A stretch of 38,672 nucleotides of DNA from an uncultured Acetatifactor sp. (GCA_934394665.1 CAKRRS010000019.1:1-38672), one strand, 5' to 3'; shown: positions 27,664-34,784, counted from the first letter of the stretch. Notes: generated by a model from the letters alone, not told the origin. Numbers and translations are program-made.

Positions 27664-27691
27664 AAAGGATAATATATAGGGTGGAATCTAG

Positions 27692-27764
27692 TGAGGCATG
27701 GGGGATTCGAACCCCCGACAACTTGATTAAAAGTCAAGTGCTCTACCGACTGAGCTAATACCCC
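27692..27764 (-). tRNA. tRNA-Lys (TTT)
   Basis: Acceptor GGGGTAT with ATGCCTC, anticodon stem CTTGA/TCAAG with loop CTTTTAA giving TTT, T-loop TTCGAAT. No encoded CCA. Last tRNA of the five-gene cluster. Confidence 0.95.
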
Positions 27765-27775
27765 ATAATCAATAA

Positions 27776-27847
27776 CAGGGCTAGCTGGATTCGAACCAGC
27801 GAATGCAGCAGTCAAAGTGCTGTGCCTTACCGCTTGGCGATAGCCCT
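27776..27847 (-). tRNA. tRNA-Gln (TTG)
   Basis: Acceptor AGGGCTA/TAGCCCT, anticodon stem CAGCA/TGCTG with loop CTTTGAC giving TTG, T-stem GCTGG/CCAGC. No encoded CCA. Confidence 0.95.
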
Positions 27848-27895
27848 ATAAATATGACACCAAGCGTGCCATTACGACACTTCACTCATGAAAAG

Positions 27896-27970
27896 GGTGG
27901 ATAAAGGGATTCGAACCCTTGGCCTCCAGAGCCACAATCTGGCGCGCTAACCAACTGCGCTATACCCACC
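27896..27970 (-). tRNA. tRNA-His (GTG)
   Basis: Acceptor GTGGGTA/TATCCAC with the characteristic extra 5' G (at 27970) facing the discriminator C. Anticodon loop TTGTGGC gives GTG. Confidence 0.95.
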
Positions 27971-28013
27971 ATGCGAGACAGTGATGGTCAATTAAGTCCT
28001 TCCTTATCTCAAA

Positions 28014-28087
<74 letters not shown>

Positions 28088-28204
28088 ATATTTATCGGTA
28101 TCTGTTTTAACAAACCGACGAAGCATATTGTAACTTATCCGACATCATTTGTCAACACTTTTGTACCAATTTTTTGAAAAATAAATACAAAATAAAGTTA
28201 CAAG

Positions 28205-28279
28205 TCGGGGTGACAGGATTCGAACCTGCGACCCCCTGGTCCCAAACCAGGTGCTCTAGCCAAGCTGAGCCACACCCCG
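28205..28279 (-). tRNA. tRNA-Pro (TGG)
   Basis: Acceptor CGGGGTG/CACCCCG, anticodon stem CCTGG/CCAGG with loop TTTGGGA giving TGG. First tRNA of the cluster, 75 bases behind the phosphoesterase gene. Confidence 0.95.
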
Positions 28280-28353
28280 ATGCTGCATTGACGTCATTTT
28301 CGCAATGCAGGAGTTATTATAACCTGTTCATTTTCTATCTGTCAAGGAAATTC

Positions 28354-28833
28354 TTATTCCAAATAAGCAATCGTAAAATGCACTTTTCCATATTTGTCAA
28401 TTTCCATAATCGCATAAGAAGGTTTTCGCCCTTCCTGCCTGGGATAAGACAGGCTTCCCGGATTTACCGCAATGACGTCATCCTCCATGTCGATCACCGG
28501 CCGGTGCGTATGTCCGTACAGTACGATATCCACGCCGCGGTCGATTGCTTCTCTTTTAATCGTCTCATTCCCCATAGAGACATAATAATTATGTCCATGG
28601 GTCACCCATACTTTGTACGATCCGATATCCAGGGTGATTTCTCTGGGCAAATCCGAGAAATAATCATTATTCCCAAGCACAATATATACCGGGCACTCTG
28701 CCGCCGCGGAAAGTGCATACTCAGCCCCTTCCGCATCCCCACAGTGGATCACCATATCCGGGTGATGCATTTCAAGTACTTTGAAGTAATTCTCATTTTT
28801 TTTATGGGTATCACTTACGATCAGTATCTTCAT
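28354..28833 (-). CDS. metallophosphoesterase, YfcE family
   Basis: A 159-aa calcineurin-like phosphoesterase. All metal-binding signatures are in order: SDTHKK (~7-12), HCGDAEG, LGNNDY, VTHGHNYYVS and GHTHRPV. Length and motifs match the YfcE/MJ0936 group, cytoplasmic phosphodiesterases with unsettled natural substrate. It overlaps the end of the RdgB gene by 23 bases, so it is co-transcribed and probably translationally coupled with it. Confidence 0.95.
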   Translation of the reverse strand: MKILIVSDTHKKNENYFKVLEMHHPDMVIHCGDAEGAEYALSAAAECPVYIVLGNNDYFSDLPREITLDIGSYKVWVTHGHNYYVSMGNETIKREAIDRGVDIVLYGHTHRPVIDMEDDVIAVNPGSLSYPRQEGRKPSYAIMEIDKYGKVHFTIAYLE

Positions 28834-29422
28834 ATTTTTTCAGTTCCTCTTTCATCAGTTCCAATGCTTTTCCTCTGTGACTGACCTGATTCTTCTCTTC
28901 TTCTGTTAATTCTGCGGTTGTCTTTCCGAATTGTGGGACAAAGAAAATAGGATCATATCCGAAACCGTTTTGTCCTTTCTCCTCATATCCGATCCGGCCT
29001 TCGATCGTAGCCCGGGTGGTCAATTCTCTTCCGTCCGGCAATACTGCCGCGATCGCGCACACAAAACGTGCTGTACGTGCATCATCCGCAACACCTTCCA
29101 GTCTCTGTATCAGATTTGCGTTTTTTACGGAATACGGTGTATCCTCTCCCAGATATCTGGCTGAATAGATTCCCGGCTCTTTGTTCAGAGCATCGATCTC
29201 CAGTCCGGAGTCATCCGCCATCACGATATCTTTCGTGTATGCCGCCACCGCTCTTGCTTTGATCAGGGCATTTTCTTCATAGGATTGTCCGTTTTCCTCG
29301 ATATCTAACTGAATTCCGGCATCCTTCATGGACACCACTTCCAGACCTGTGTCTTCCATGATCATACGGATCTCTTTGATTTTGCCGGCATTACCGGTTG
29401 CAAATACAATTCTTCCCTGCAT
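28811..29422 (-). CDS. rdgB: XTP/dITP diphosphatase (RdgB/HAM1)
   Basis: A 203-aa nucleotide pyrophosphatase that removes dITP, ITP and XTP from the pool. Family motifs: IVFATGNAGKIKEIRMI at the start, VMADDSGLEIDALN (~66-79) and GFGYDPIFF (~150), and SHRGKAL near the C-terminus. Length is normal. It lies in an operon with the amidase-like protein upstream (92-base gap) and the phosphoesterase downstream (overlap). Confidence 0.96.
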   Translation of the reverse strand: MQGRIVFATGNAGKIKEIRMIMEDTGLEVVSMKDAGIQLDIEENGQSYEENALIKARAVAAYTKDIVMADDSGLEIDALNKEPGIYSARYLGEDTPYSVKNANLIQRLEGVADDARTARFVCAIAAVLPDGRELTTRATIEGRIGYEEKGQNGFGYDPIFFVPQFGKTTAELTEEEKNQVSHRGKALELMKEELKKYEDTDRK

Positions 29423-29514
29423 CTTAATCCCGATCCCTTTCAGCAGCCTCCAAACCCTCCTATGCCTTTTGACACAAAGTTTTTTTTTGCCGCATTTGTG
29501 TTTTTATCTATTCA

Positions 29515-30585
29515 TCATTGCGTATTAGTATAAACCTCGGTAATCGCTTCTGCAATACCTTCCGCCAGCTTTTTTTGATAGCTTTCCTGCTCCAGCAATT
29601 GCCTCTCATCAGCATTTGTCACATATCCCAGTGAAATTCTTGCCGCCGGGATCGTAAGATCCCACAGCACATCCCCTTCCTCCGCCGGAAACAATCCAAG
29701 GGCACGGTTACTTGCCGCTACCGTCACCTGCCTGGTCACAAGATCTGCCCATTGTACATTGCCGAATTCCGGCAGATAATATTCGTCATTATACTCTGCA
29801 CGGATTCCGTATATTTTCTCATCCTCATCCGCAGATAAGCCAATCTCCAGATACATATCCGCGCCTGCCTGCCTTGCGAAATTACGTCTGGCCTCTTTCG
29901 ACACTTCCTTATCTTCTGTACGGGTAAGATATACCTTCACCTTCTGGTTCTCCAGTATCTGTGCCGTCAGCCTTGCCACCTCAAGTGCCACCGTTTTCTC
30001 CTGGCATCCGGAAGCAGTAGCACCATGCTCGCCGCCGCCTCCTGCCGGATCCAATACTACGATCCTAGCATAATTTTCTATGGGATCAATAAAATCAATT
30101 TTTAAAATATCATCTTCCAAAGTACTGTGGTATTCCAGAATTTCTTTCATGGAGAGCCGTAACAATACTCCTTCGTTCTGTGCTTCACAGACACCCTGTT
30201 CCACAAGTCCGAAATCACCCAGCAGATGGTGATCGGCATAAAAGGACTTTCCGCCACTCTGCACATAGATCCACAATTCTTTTTCCATGTAGTGATTCTC
30301 GACCACTACATTTTCTGCCTTGGTACCGGGCTGTAACGGGATTCGGATCTGGCGTTTTTCTCCCGTCGCATCTTCCTGCAAAATCAGCTGCATTTCATGC
30401 GTGCGTTCTATCTGTGTCTCCGTCACCAGCCCACCCTGTTCCTGACTCAAAGAAGAAATGATAACTGTCTTATGGGCTGCACTCCATAACATGATCCCCA
30501 TCGCAGTACTTCCCAACAACAGCCAAAGAACCAGCGTAATCTTTCTATTCTGTTGTTGATCATTGATCTGCAATAGTTTCTTCAT
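29515..30585 (-). CDS. membrane-anchored amidase_3-like protein with lost active site
   Basis: A 356-aa protein with one N-terminal membrane segment (~17-36), a region of ~130 residues without a named domain, and a C-terminal N-acetylmuramoyl-L-alanine amidase (Amidase_3) fold at ~173-350. The fold is recognisable from IVVLDPAGGGGEHGA, CQEKTVALEVARL, VYLTRTEDKEVSKEARRNFA and ISLGYVTNADERQLL. However, the zinc His of the usual DPGHGG is Gly182, the His of SIHAN is Gly249, and the catalytic Glu of the VExGF motif is Ser318; only Glu196 remains. It is likely non-catalytic, perhaps binding or regulating cell-wall enzymes. It starts three bases after the methyltransferase stop. Confidence 0.85.
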   Translation of the reverse strand: MKKLLQINDQQQNRKITLVLWLLLGSTAMGIMLWSAAHKTVIISSLSQEQGGLVTETQIERTHEMQLILQEDATGEKRQIRIPLQPGTKAENVVVENHYMEKELWIYVQSGGKSFYADHHLLGDFGLVEQGVCEAQNEGVLLRLSMKEILEYHSTLEDDILKIDFIDPIENYARIVVLDPAGGGGEHGATASGCQEKTVALEVARLTAQILENQKVKVYLTRTEDKEVSKEARRNFARQAGADMYLEIGLSADEDEKIYGIRAEYNDEYYLPEFGNVQWADLVTRQVTVAASNRALGLFPAEEGDVLWDLTIPAARISLGYVTNADERQLLEQESYQKKLAEGIAEAITEVYTNTQ

Positions 30586-30588
30586 TCT

Positions 30589-31740
30589 TTAGACATCTCT
30601 TCTCTTCGGCGGCTTGGGACCTAAGAACTGATAATAGTAGGTCTTCATCATTCCGTTATAGATCTTGCGGTTTTTGTCCGCCTTCCTGCCGATATCCTTC
30701 TCCGCCTGTTCATAGGCAGTGATCAGATACATACTCCAGGAATCCAGCTCCCGGAACCGTTCCCCTATGGTACGGTACAGCTGCGGCATCCGGCTCTTGT
30801 CCTGCAAGCGTTCACCATAAGGAGGATTCGTGATAATAAATCCATACTTTTTCGGATGATGCAGAGCTTCTACACCTCTTCTCTGAAAATGGATCATCTT
30901 ATCCACACCTGCCAGTCTGGCATTTTCTCTGGCAATCTTCACCATGTCTTCATCGATATCGTATCCCTGAATATCTGTTTCCACAGACAGATCAATCATC
31001 TCTTCCGCTTCATCGCAAGTCTCATACCATATCTTTTTGCCGACGATATGCGGCCATTCCTCTGCCGTGAAACTACGGTTTCGTCCCGGTGCTATATTGG
31101 CTGCCATCATGGCTGCCTCGATGGGGAAGGTTCCGCTTCCGCAGAAAGGATCCACCAGAATCCGCCCTGCATTCCAGGGAGTCAGCATAATCAGTGCCGC
31201 TGCCAGATTCTCCGCGATCGGTGCCTTCGCTGTCAGCTTCCGGTATCCGCGCTTATGCAGGGACTCTCCCGTACTGTCCAGCCCCACGGTCACTTCATCT
31301 TTCATTAAAAATACTCTGACCGGGTAAGAAGCCCCGTCTTCCGGAAACCAGGTGATTCCGTACCGGCTTTTCAGCCGCTCCACCATTGCCTTCTTCATGA
31401 TGGACTGAATATCCGAAGGGCTGAACAGCTTTGATTTCACGCTGGCAGCCTTCGCCACCCAGAATTTACCGTCCTGTGGAATATAGTCTTCCCAGGGGAG
31501 ATTCTTCGTTCCCTGAAACAGCTCTTCGAATGTCTCTGCAGGAAAGCTTCCCACTTTAATCAGGATTCTCTCCGCCGTACGCAGGAAAATATTGGCTCTG
31601 CACAAAGCTTCTTCATCACCGAAGAAGGTCACACGGCCGTCCGCCACTTCTGTAATATCATAGCCAAGATTTGTGATTTCTCTCTTTAATACGGATTCCA
31701 TGCCAAAATGGCAGGGAGCTATCAATTCAAAACGTCTCAT
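30589..31740 (-). CDS. THUMP-domain class I SAM-dependent RNA methyltransferase (RlmL/YpsC type)
   Basis: A 383-aa enzyme. The N-terminal half (MRRFELIAPCHFGMESVLK...) is a THUMP RNA-binding region. The C-terminal half is a Rossmann methyltransferase with motif I DPFCGSGTFPIEAA, acidic motif YDIDEDMV and catalytic motif IITNPPYGERL. The family modifies guanine in 23S rRNA (RlmL type), and the exact site is inferred. The start at 31740 has GGAGG five bases upstream, and the frame upstream to 31776 is not needed. First gene of the four-gene operon ending at the phosphoesterase. Confidence 0.93.
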   Translation of the reverse strand: MRRFELIAPCHFGMESVLKREITNLGYDITEVADGRVTFFGDEEALCRANIFLRTAERILIKVGSFPAETFEELFQGTKNLPWEDYIPQDGKFWVAKAASVKSKLFSPSDIQSIMKKAMVERLKSRYGITWFPEDGASYPVRVFLMKDEVTVGLDSTGESLHKRGYRKLTAKAPIAENLAAALIMLTPWNAGRILVDPFCGSGTFPIEAAMMAANIAPGRNRSFTAEEWPHIVGKKIWYETCDEAEEMIDLSVETDIQGYDIDEDMVKIARENARLAGVDKMIHFQRRGVEALHHPKKYGFIITNPPYGERLQDKSRMPQLYRTIGERFRELDSWSMYLITAYEQAEKDIGRKADKNRKIYNGMMKTYYYQFLGPKPPKRRDV

Positions 31741-31808
31741 TCGTTCCTCCGGATTTCTATCGTTCCTAGTCACCAAACATTATATATGGATTCTGAAAAT
31801 ATGTAAAT

Positions 31809-31830
31809 AGGGCTGCCTCACGGCAGCCCC
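31809..31830 (-). terminator. hairpin after the Asn/Gln-rich gene, weak terminator
   Basis: Perfect 8-bp stem GGGCTGCC/GGCAGCCC with a TCAC-side loop, followed on the minus strand by TATTTACAT. The T-run is weak. Confidence 0.5.
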
Positions 31831-31870
31831 TAAAAATGTTCTGTTAAGCAAAAAGTACAGCTTCCCCGGA

Positions 31871-32047
31871 TTAGCAGTCCTTGTTCTGCTCCTTGTTGCT
31901 GTTCTGGTTCTGATTCTTATTCTGGTTGTTCTGCTTATTCTGATTGTTCTGCTTATTCTGATTGTTCTGACTGTTTTTGTTGTTCCGGCTCTCGTCATAA
32001 GAGTTGTTGAACTTGTTGTTATTGTTCTGCTCGTAATTGTTAGACAT
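31871..32047 (-). CDS. 58-aa Asn/Gln-rich protein, candidate spore protein
   Basis: The frame runs from ATG 32047 to TAA 31871. A strong AGGAGG lies 8 bases upstream, good evidence that this small ORF is translated. The product starts MSNNYEQNNNNKFNNSY, is about two thirds Asn, Gln and Lys, contains three NNQNKQ-like repeats and ends in Cys. It has no hydrophobic segment and no family I recognise. Composition and repeats resemble gamma-type small acid-soluble spore proteins (SspE) of Bacillus. The upstream sequence matches a sigma-G promoter, supporting forespore expression. A longer Arg/Thr-rich frame over the same DNA is rejected. Confidence 0.72.
   Translation of the reverse strand: MSNNYEQNNNNKFNNSYDESRNNKNSQNNQNKQNNQNKQNNQNKNQNQNSNKEQNKDC
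31922..31975. repeat. 18-bp tandem repeat in the Asn/Gln-rich gene (3 copies)
   Basis: Units CTGRTTGTTCTGCTTATT start at 31922 and 31940, with a diverged third at 31958. They encode NNQNKQ-like hexapeptides on the minus strand. Confidence 0.85.
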
Positions 32048-32091
32048 ATTTGTGACCTCCTAACAGGAAATATCTTTTTAAGTTACAGAAG

Positions 32092-32120
32092 TAGTATGTC
32101 TTCCTTGCACAAAAGTATAC
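32092..32120 (-). promoter_or_regulatory. candidate forespore sigma-G/sigma-F promoter
   Basis: On the minus strand GTATA (32120-32116), a 17-base spacer and CATACTA (32098-32092) match the B. subtilis sigma-G consensus GHATR-N17/18-CATNHTA at every position. The start would fall ~40 bases ahead of the Asn/Gln-rich ORF. A vegetative TATAAT-like element further upstream (around 32123-32128) is an alternative. Confidence 0.55.
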
Positions 32121-32191
32121 CTGATTATACAGCATAATAAACAGTATTTTATACTTTTGGCAGAAATAGTACTTTAGAACTAAATTTCCTC

Positions 32192-32220
32192 TTGCATTTT
32201 TGAGACATAAGTACTATAAT
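32192..32220 (+). promoter_or_regulatory. promoter of the candidate small RNA
   Basis: TTGCAT (32192-32197), 17-base spacer, and consensus TATAAT (32215-32220) on the plus strand. No ORF with a ribosome binding site follows before the terminator. Confidence 0.65.
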
Positions 32221-32226
32221 CATAAT

Positions 32227-32331
32227 TGTAAATAGAAACCCCTTCATGATTCTATTTGCACCCTTATGTATTATTTATTTATACTCCCCTCATAAGAGCC
32301 ACCAGCTTCCCCCTGGTGGCTCTTATTTTAT
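32227..32331 (+). ncRNA. candidate small non-coding RNA (~105 nt)
   Basis: A self-contained transcription unit: a near-consensus promoter, an AAATAGAA/TTCTATTT hairpin at about 32230-32257, an unpaired AU-rich stretch, and a perfect 14-bp terminator stem. It matches no RNA family I recognise. It runs antisense to nothing and lies between minus-strand genes. Boundaries are inferred from the promoter and terminator. Confidence 0.5.
32292..32331 (+). terminator. strong plus-strand terminator
   Basis: Perfect 14-bp stem ATAAGAGCCACCAG/CTGGTGGCTCTTAT around CTTCCCC, followed on the plus strand by TTTTA. On the minus strand it is followed by GAGGGG, so it does not serve the HAAS gene. Confidence 0.85.
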
Positions 32332-32400
32332 AATCATTTTACTTTCCCGATCACATTCCATGGATCGTCCGCTTCAAGCTTCTCCCGGATTTGGTCCGCG

Positions 32401-32901
32401 CTAATTCAGCCAATCCCGAAACAGTTTCACCAAAAATAATACTACAATAATCGGAATCAGCACCGGTGCGAGGAAAGATAACACGGAAAATACCGCACTG
32501 AATATCAGCACCACAACCAGAATTCCGAGAATCAGCCATACCCAGCCTGGCATCTTCGCAAGCGCGGTTGCCGCTTTGTTATGCGAAGTACCGTAGCCGC
32601 CATTTGCATCCGCCGTATGGCTGTAATGATTGCTCTGCCCTGCTGCCTCTCTATATTCACCGTTTCCGTAGACTGTATTGCGATAGCCGGAACGATTGTC
32701 TCCACCATTCGTCTGGATAATCGTCCGGGCGATCAGTCTCGGATCTCCAAGGCTGTCCAATACTTCCTCTTCGGTTCGTCCTTTCCGGATCTCCGTATTG
32801 ATATAATCTTCATAATAATTGACATTATCCATGACCAGTCCGGGAGACACTCTTCCGTTCAACGCCATCCGCAGTCTGTCAATAAATTCCTGTTTGTTCA
32901 T
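32401..32901 (-). CDS. HAAS/DUF1700-like domain membrane protein
   Basis: A 166-aa protein. Residues 1-65 (MNKQEFIDRLRMALNGRVSP..., VNYYEDYINTEIRKGRTEEE, SLGDPRLIARTII) match the HAAS/DUF1700 N-terminal helical domain. That domain is often paired with PadR-type regulators and binds their membrane partners. A Gly/Asn-rich linker (~65-108) and two hydrophobic C-terminal segments follow. GGAGG lies upstream of ATG 32901. No PadR gene is adjacent, so the partner is unknown. Confidence 0.75.
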   Translation of the reverse strand: MNKQEFIDRLRMALNGRVSPGLVMDNVNYYEDYINTEIRKGRTEEEVLDSLGDPRLIARTIIQTNGGDNRSGYRNTVYGNGEYREAAGQSNHYSHTADANGGYGTSHNKAATALAKMPGWVWLILGILVVVLIFSAVFSVLSFLAPVLIPIIVVLFLVKLFRDWLN

Positions 32902-33006
32902 GTAATCACAATTCCTCCGTTTACATGATTATTTTAGCATGACATAAGTACTACGTAAATATACGGTTTCGGAAGTATTTCTAAAACTTTTCTAAAATGT
33001 CTGCAG

Positions 33007-33144
33007 TTATTTTCCTGTTTTCTCCTTCTCGGTAACTCTGTGATCTGTAAACAATTTCAATAAAATAACCGTTAACATAATCAGAAGCATGACTGCAAAG
33101 ATTCCTAACATTCCCATCTCCATAATATAAAGTGCCGTTGCCAT
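33007..33144 (-). CDS. 45-aa OadG-related small transporter subunit
   Basis: A small ORF from ATG 33144 to TAA 33007. It has one hydrophobic segment (MGMLGIFAVMLLIMLTVILL, residues 10-29) followed by a charged C-terminal tail ending KEKTGK. A GGAAGGG ribosome binding site lies upstream. Size, single membrane segment and position 150 bases behind oadB match the OadG-like gamma subunits of Na+-translocating decarboxylases, which stabilise the complex. A 75-aa frame over the same DNA has no such features and is rejected. Confidence 0.7.
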   Translation of the reverse strand: MATALYIMEMGMLGIFAVMLLIMLTVILLKLFTDHRVTEKEKTGK

Positions 33145-33292
33145 CTGTGTTTTCCCTTCCTTTCTTATTTTTTTGCTTACCTTTTTGCTTTCCGTCTTGC
33201 TGTTCCATCTCTCCTGAACAAACTGATTTTGTGCCGCCCTTGTACCATGTGCCTTCGCTTATCTAAACATTGTTTAACCGTTTTCCACAATT

Positions 33293-34429
33293 TTATAAGA
33301 ACTGTGTCACCAGCCGGATCAGCAGTCCTCCCGCAACCGCAGAGGCAATCTGTCCGGCTACATTGGCACCGGCTGCATACATGATTACGATGTTCCCCGG
33401 TTTTTCCTCCTGCGCAAGCTTTTGCACCACTCTGGAAGACATAGGAAACGCAGAAATACCGGCCGCACCGACCATGGGATTGATCTTGTTTTTCAAAAAC
33501 AGATTTAACAGCTTCGCAAACAAGACACCGCCTACGGTATCAAATACAAAAGCCGCCAGGCCGATGACCATGATGAAAAGCGTATCCCATCTTACGAAAA
33601 GTTCCGCCTGCATACTGAAAGATATCGTAATTCCAAGGAGAAGTGTGATCAGATTTGTCAGAGTCGTCTGCGCTGTTTCACTCAAAGTCTTCAGTACACC
33701 GCATTCCCTGATCAGATTGCCGAACATCAAAAATCCCACAAGCGACGCTGACGAAGGTGCAATGAGACCTACAATAATTGTCGTAAGCACCGGGAAAAGG
33801 ATCCTGGCCCGCTGTGACACAGCGTTGCCCTGATACTCCATGGAAATCCGCCGTTCTTTCTTCGTTGTCACCATTTTGATTGCCGCCGGCTGTACGATCG
33901 GTACCAGTGCCATATAGGAATACGCCGCGACGGCGATCGCACCTATGTAGTTAGAATGTAACACCTGCGATACCAGCAGTGCCGTAGGTCCGTCGGCTGC
34001 ACCGATGATGGCAACCGATGCCGCATCCTGCAGGGAGAACCCCATAGCCGTCGCAAGCAGAAGCGCAGCAAAGATACCGAATTGCGCCGCCGCGCCGAAT
34101 AAAAGCAGGATCGGTTTGGACAAGAGCGGACCGAAATCGATCATTGCACCGATTCCGATAAAGAGCAGTAACGGCAATGCCTCCGAAGCTTCAATGCCCG
34201 TCTGGTACAACCATGACACAATGCCGTTCACTTCTCCGACCCCCTGCAGGGTCTGGTTCAGTGCATTGCTTCCCGGCAGATTAACCAGGATCGCGCCAAA
34301 TCCCATGGGCAGCAGGAGCGCCGGCTCATATTGCTTTTTAATGGCCAGCCAGATCAAAATGCCGCCCACCGCATACATCACAAGCTGCTGCCAGGTAACC
34401 GATAAAATTCCTTCCAGAAAAAAAGTCAT
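33293..34429 (-). CDS. oadB: Na+-translocating decarboxylase beta subunit (OadB family)
   Basis: A 378-aa membrane protein of the OadB/GcdB/MmdB family, about ten hydrophobic segments. Key conserved regions are intact: IIGAADGPTALLVS, with the Asp proposed to handle Na+, and NPMVGAAGISAFPMSSRVVQ. In complete enzymes it couples decarboxylation of a biotin-bound carboxyl group to Na+ export. No alpha (carboxyltransferase) or biotin subunit lies in the window; only a small OadG-like ORF follows. AAGGAG lies six bases upstream of ATG 34429. The leader holds what looks like a Mn2+ riboswitch, which is unexpected for this family. Confidence 0.92.
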   Translation of the reverse strand: MTFFLEGILSVTWQQLVMYAVGGILIWLAIKKQYEPALLLPMGFGAILVNLPGSNALNQTLQGVGEVNGIVSWLYQTGIEASEALPLLLFIGIGAMIDFGPLLSKPILLLFGAAAQFGIFAALLLATAMGFSLQDAASVAIIGAADGPTALLVSQVLHSNYIGAIAVAAYSYMALVPIVQPAAIKMVTTKKERRISMEYQGNAVSQRARILFPVLTTIIVGLIAPSSASLVGFLMFGNLIRECGVLKTLSETAQTTLTNLITLLLGITISFSMQAELFVRWDTLFIMVIGLAAFVFDTVGGVLFAKLLNLFLKNKINPMVGAAGISAFPMSSRVVQKLAQEEKPGNIVIMYAAGANVAGQIASAVAGGLLIRLVTQFL

Positions 34430-34499
34430 AACTAACTCCTTGTTTTGCTTTTTGTGTTTTCAGTTATCATGGAGTTACAATTGCAGGCGAAAAGAGAAT

Positions 34500-34552
34500 A
34501 AAAAAGGAGACCTCCACCACGAAAACCTTACGGTTTCGGTGATGAAAGTCTC
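34500..34552 (-). terminator. riboswitch-controlled terminator upstream of oadB
   Basis: A ~21-bp stem with G-U pairs from GAGACTTTCATCACC to GGTGGAGGTCTC, apical loop GTAA, then CTTTTTT on the minus strand. Its 5' arm contains the conserved GAGAC and the 3' strand of aptamer stem P1, so ligand-bound aptamer and terminator are mutually exclusive. Confidence 0.8.
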
Positions 34553-34636
34553 GCCATTTCAACCTTCAGCGGGCACGCTGTGCCGTATTGACGCCTGGAT
34601 CCATAAAAAATATGGTGGCTACTCCCTTTTCATAAC
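34542..34636 (-). promoter_or_regulatory. yybP-ykoY family (Mn2+) riboswitch aptamer
   Basis: On the minus strand the leader shows ATGAAAAGGGAGTAGC (cf. the family's GGGGAGUAGC loop), CGTCAATACGG, and GGCGAGACTTTCAT (cf. GCGAGACCUUU). The ends pair as stem P1 (ATGAAA/TTTCAT). These elements occur in the order and spacing of the yybP-ykoY class, which senses Mn2+ and turns genes on. Assignment is from remembered consensus, not a covariance search. Confidence 0.78.
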
Positions 34637-34646
34637 CAATCGATAC

Positions 34647-34689
34647 GCAACGATCGCAGAGGATACTTGCAAAACCTTCCTATCGTTGC
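34647..34689 (-). other. 5' leader hairpin ahead of the riboswitch
   Basis: An 8-bp stem GCAACGAT/ATCGTTGC with inner GGA/TCC pairing encloses a loop of ~25 bases. It lies between the transcription start and the aptamer. Function unknown; it may protect the 5' end or be a second sensor. Confidence 0.5.
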
Positions 34690-34700
34690 CTTTATTTATT

Positions 34701-34729
34701 TTTATACACGGATATACAAGTATTGGCAA
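34701..34729 (-). promoter_or_regulatory. promoter of the riboswitch-oadB transcript
   Basis: TTGCCA (34729-34724), 17-base spacer and TATAAA (34706-34701) on the minus strand, giving a leader of about 265 bases before oadB. Confidence 0.7.
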
Positions 34730-34752
34730 TAGATGTTAAGAAATTTTAACGT

Positions 34753-34784
34753 AAAAAAACCCCGGAGACATTCACCTCCGGGGC
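34753..34784 (-). terminator. terminator of tRNA-Arg
   Basis: 8-bp stem CCCCGGAG/CTCCGGGG followed on the minus strand by TTTTTTT. Confidence 0.88.

Noticed and set aside
31780..31998. 72-aa Arg/Thr-rich minus-strand frame
   Set aside because: It is the out-of-frame reading of the Asn/Gln-rich gene repeats, lacks a ribosome binding site and runs through the downstream hairpin.
32292..32326. Terminator for the HAAS-domain gene on the minus strand
   Set aside because: On the minus strand the stem is followed by GAGGGG, not a T-run; the T-rich side is on the plus strand.
32981..33208. 75-aa Lys/Gln-rich minus-strand frame
   Set aside because: It overlaps the 45-aa OadG-like ORF, which has the hydrophobic segment, charged tail and ribosome binding site expected of a real gene.
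34005..34739. 244-aa plus-strand frame over oadB and its leader
   Set aside because: It spans the riboswitch and the promoter of the minus-strand gene and has no domain.
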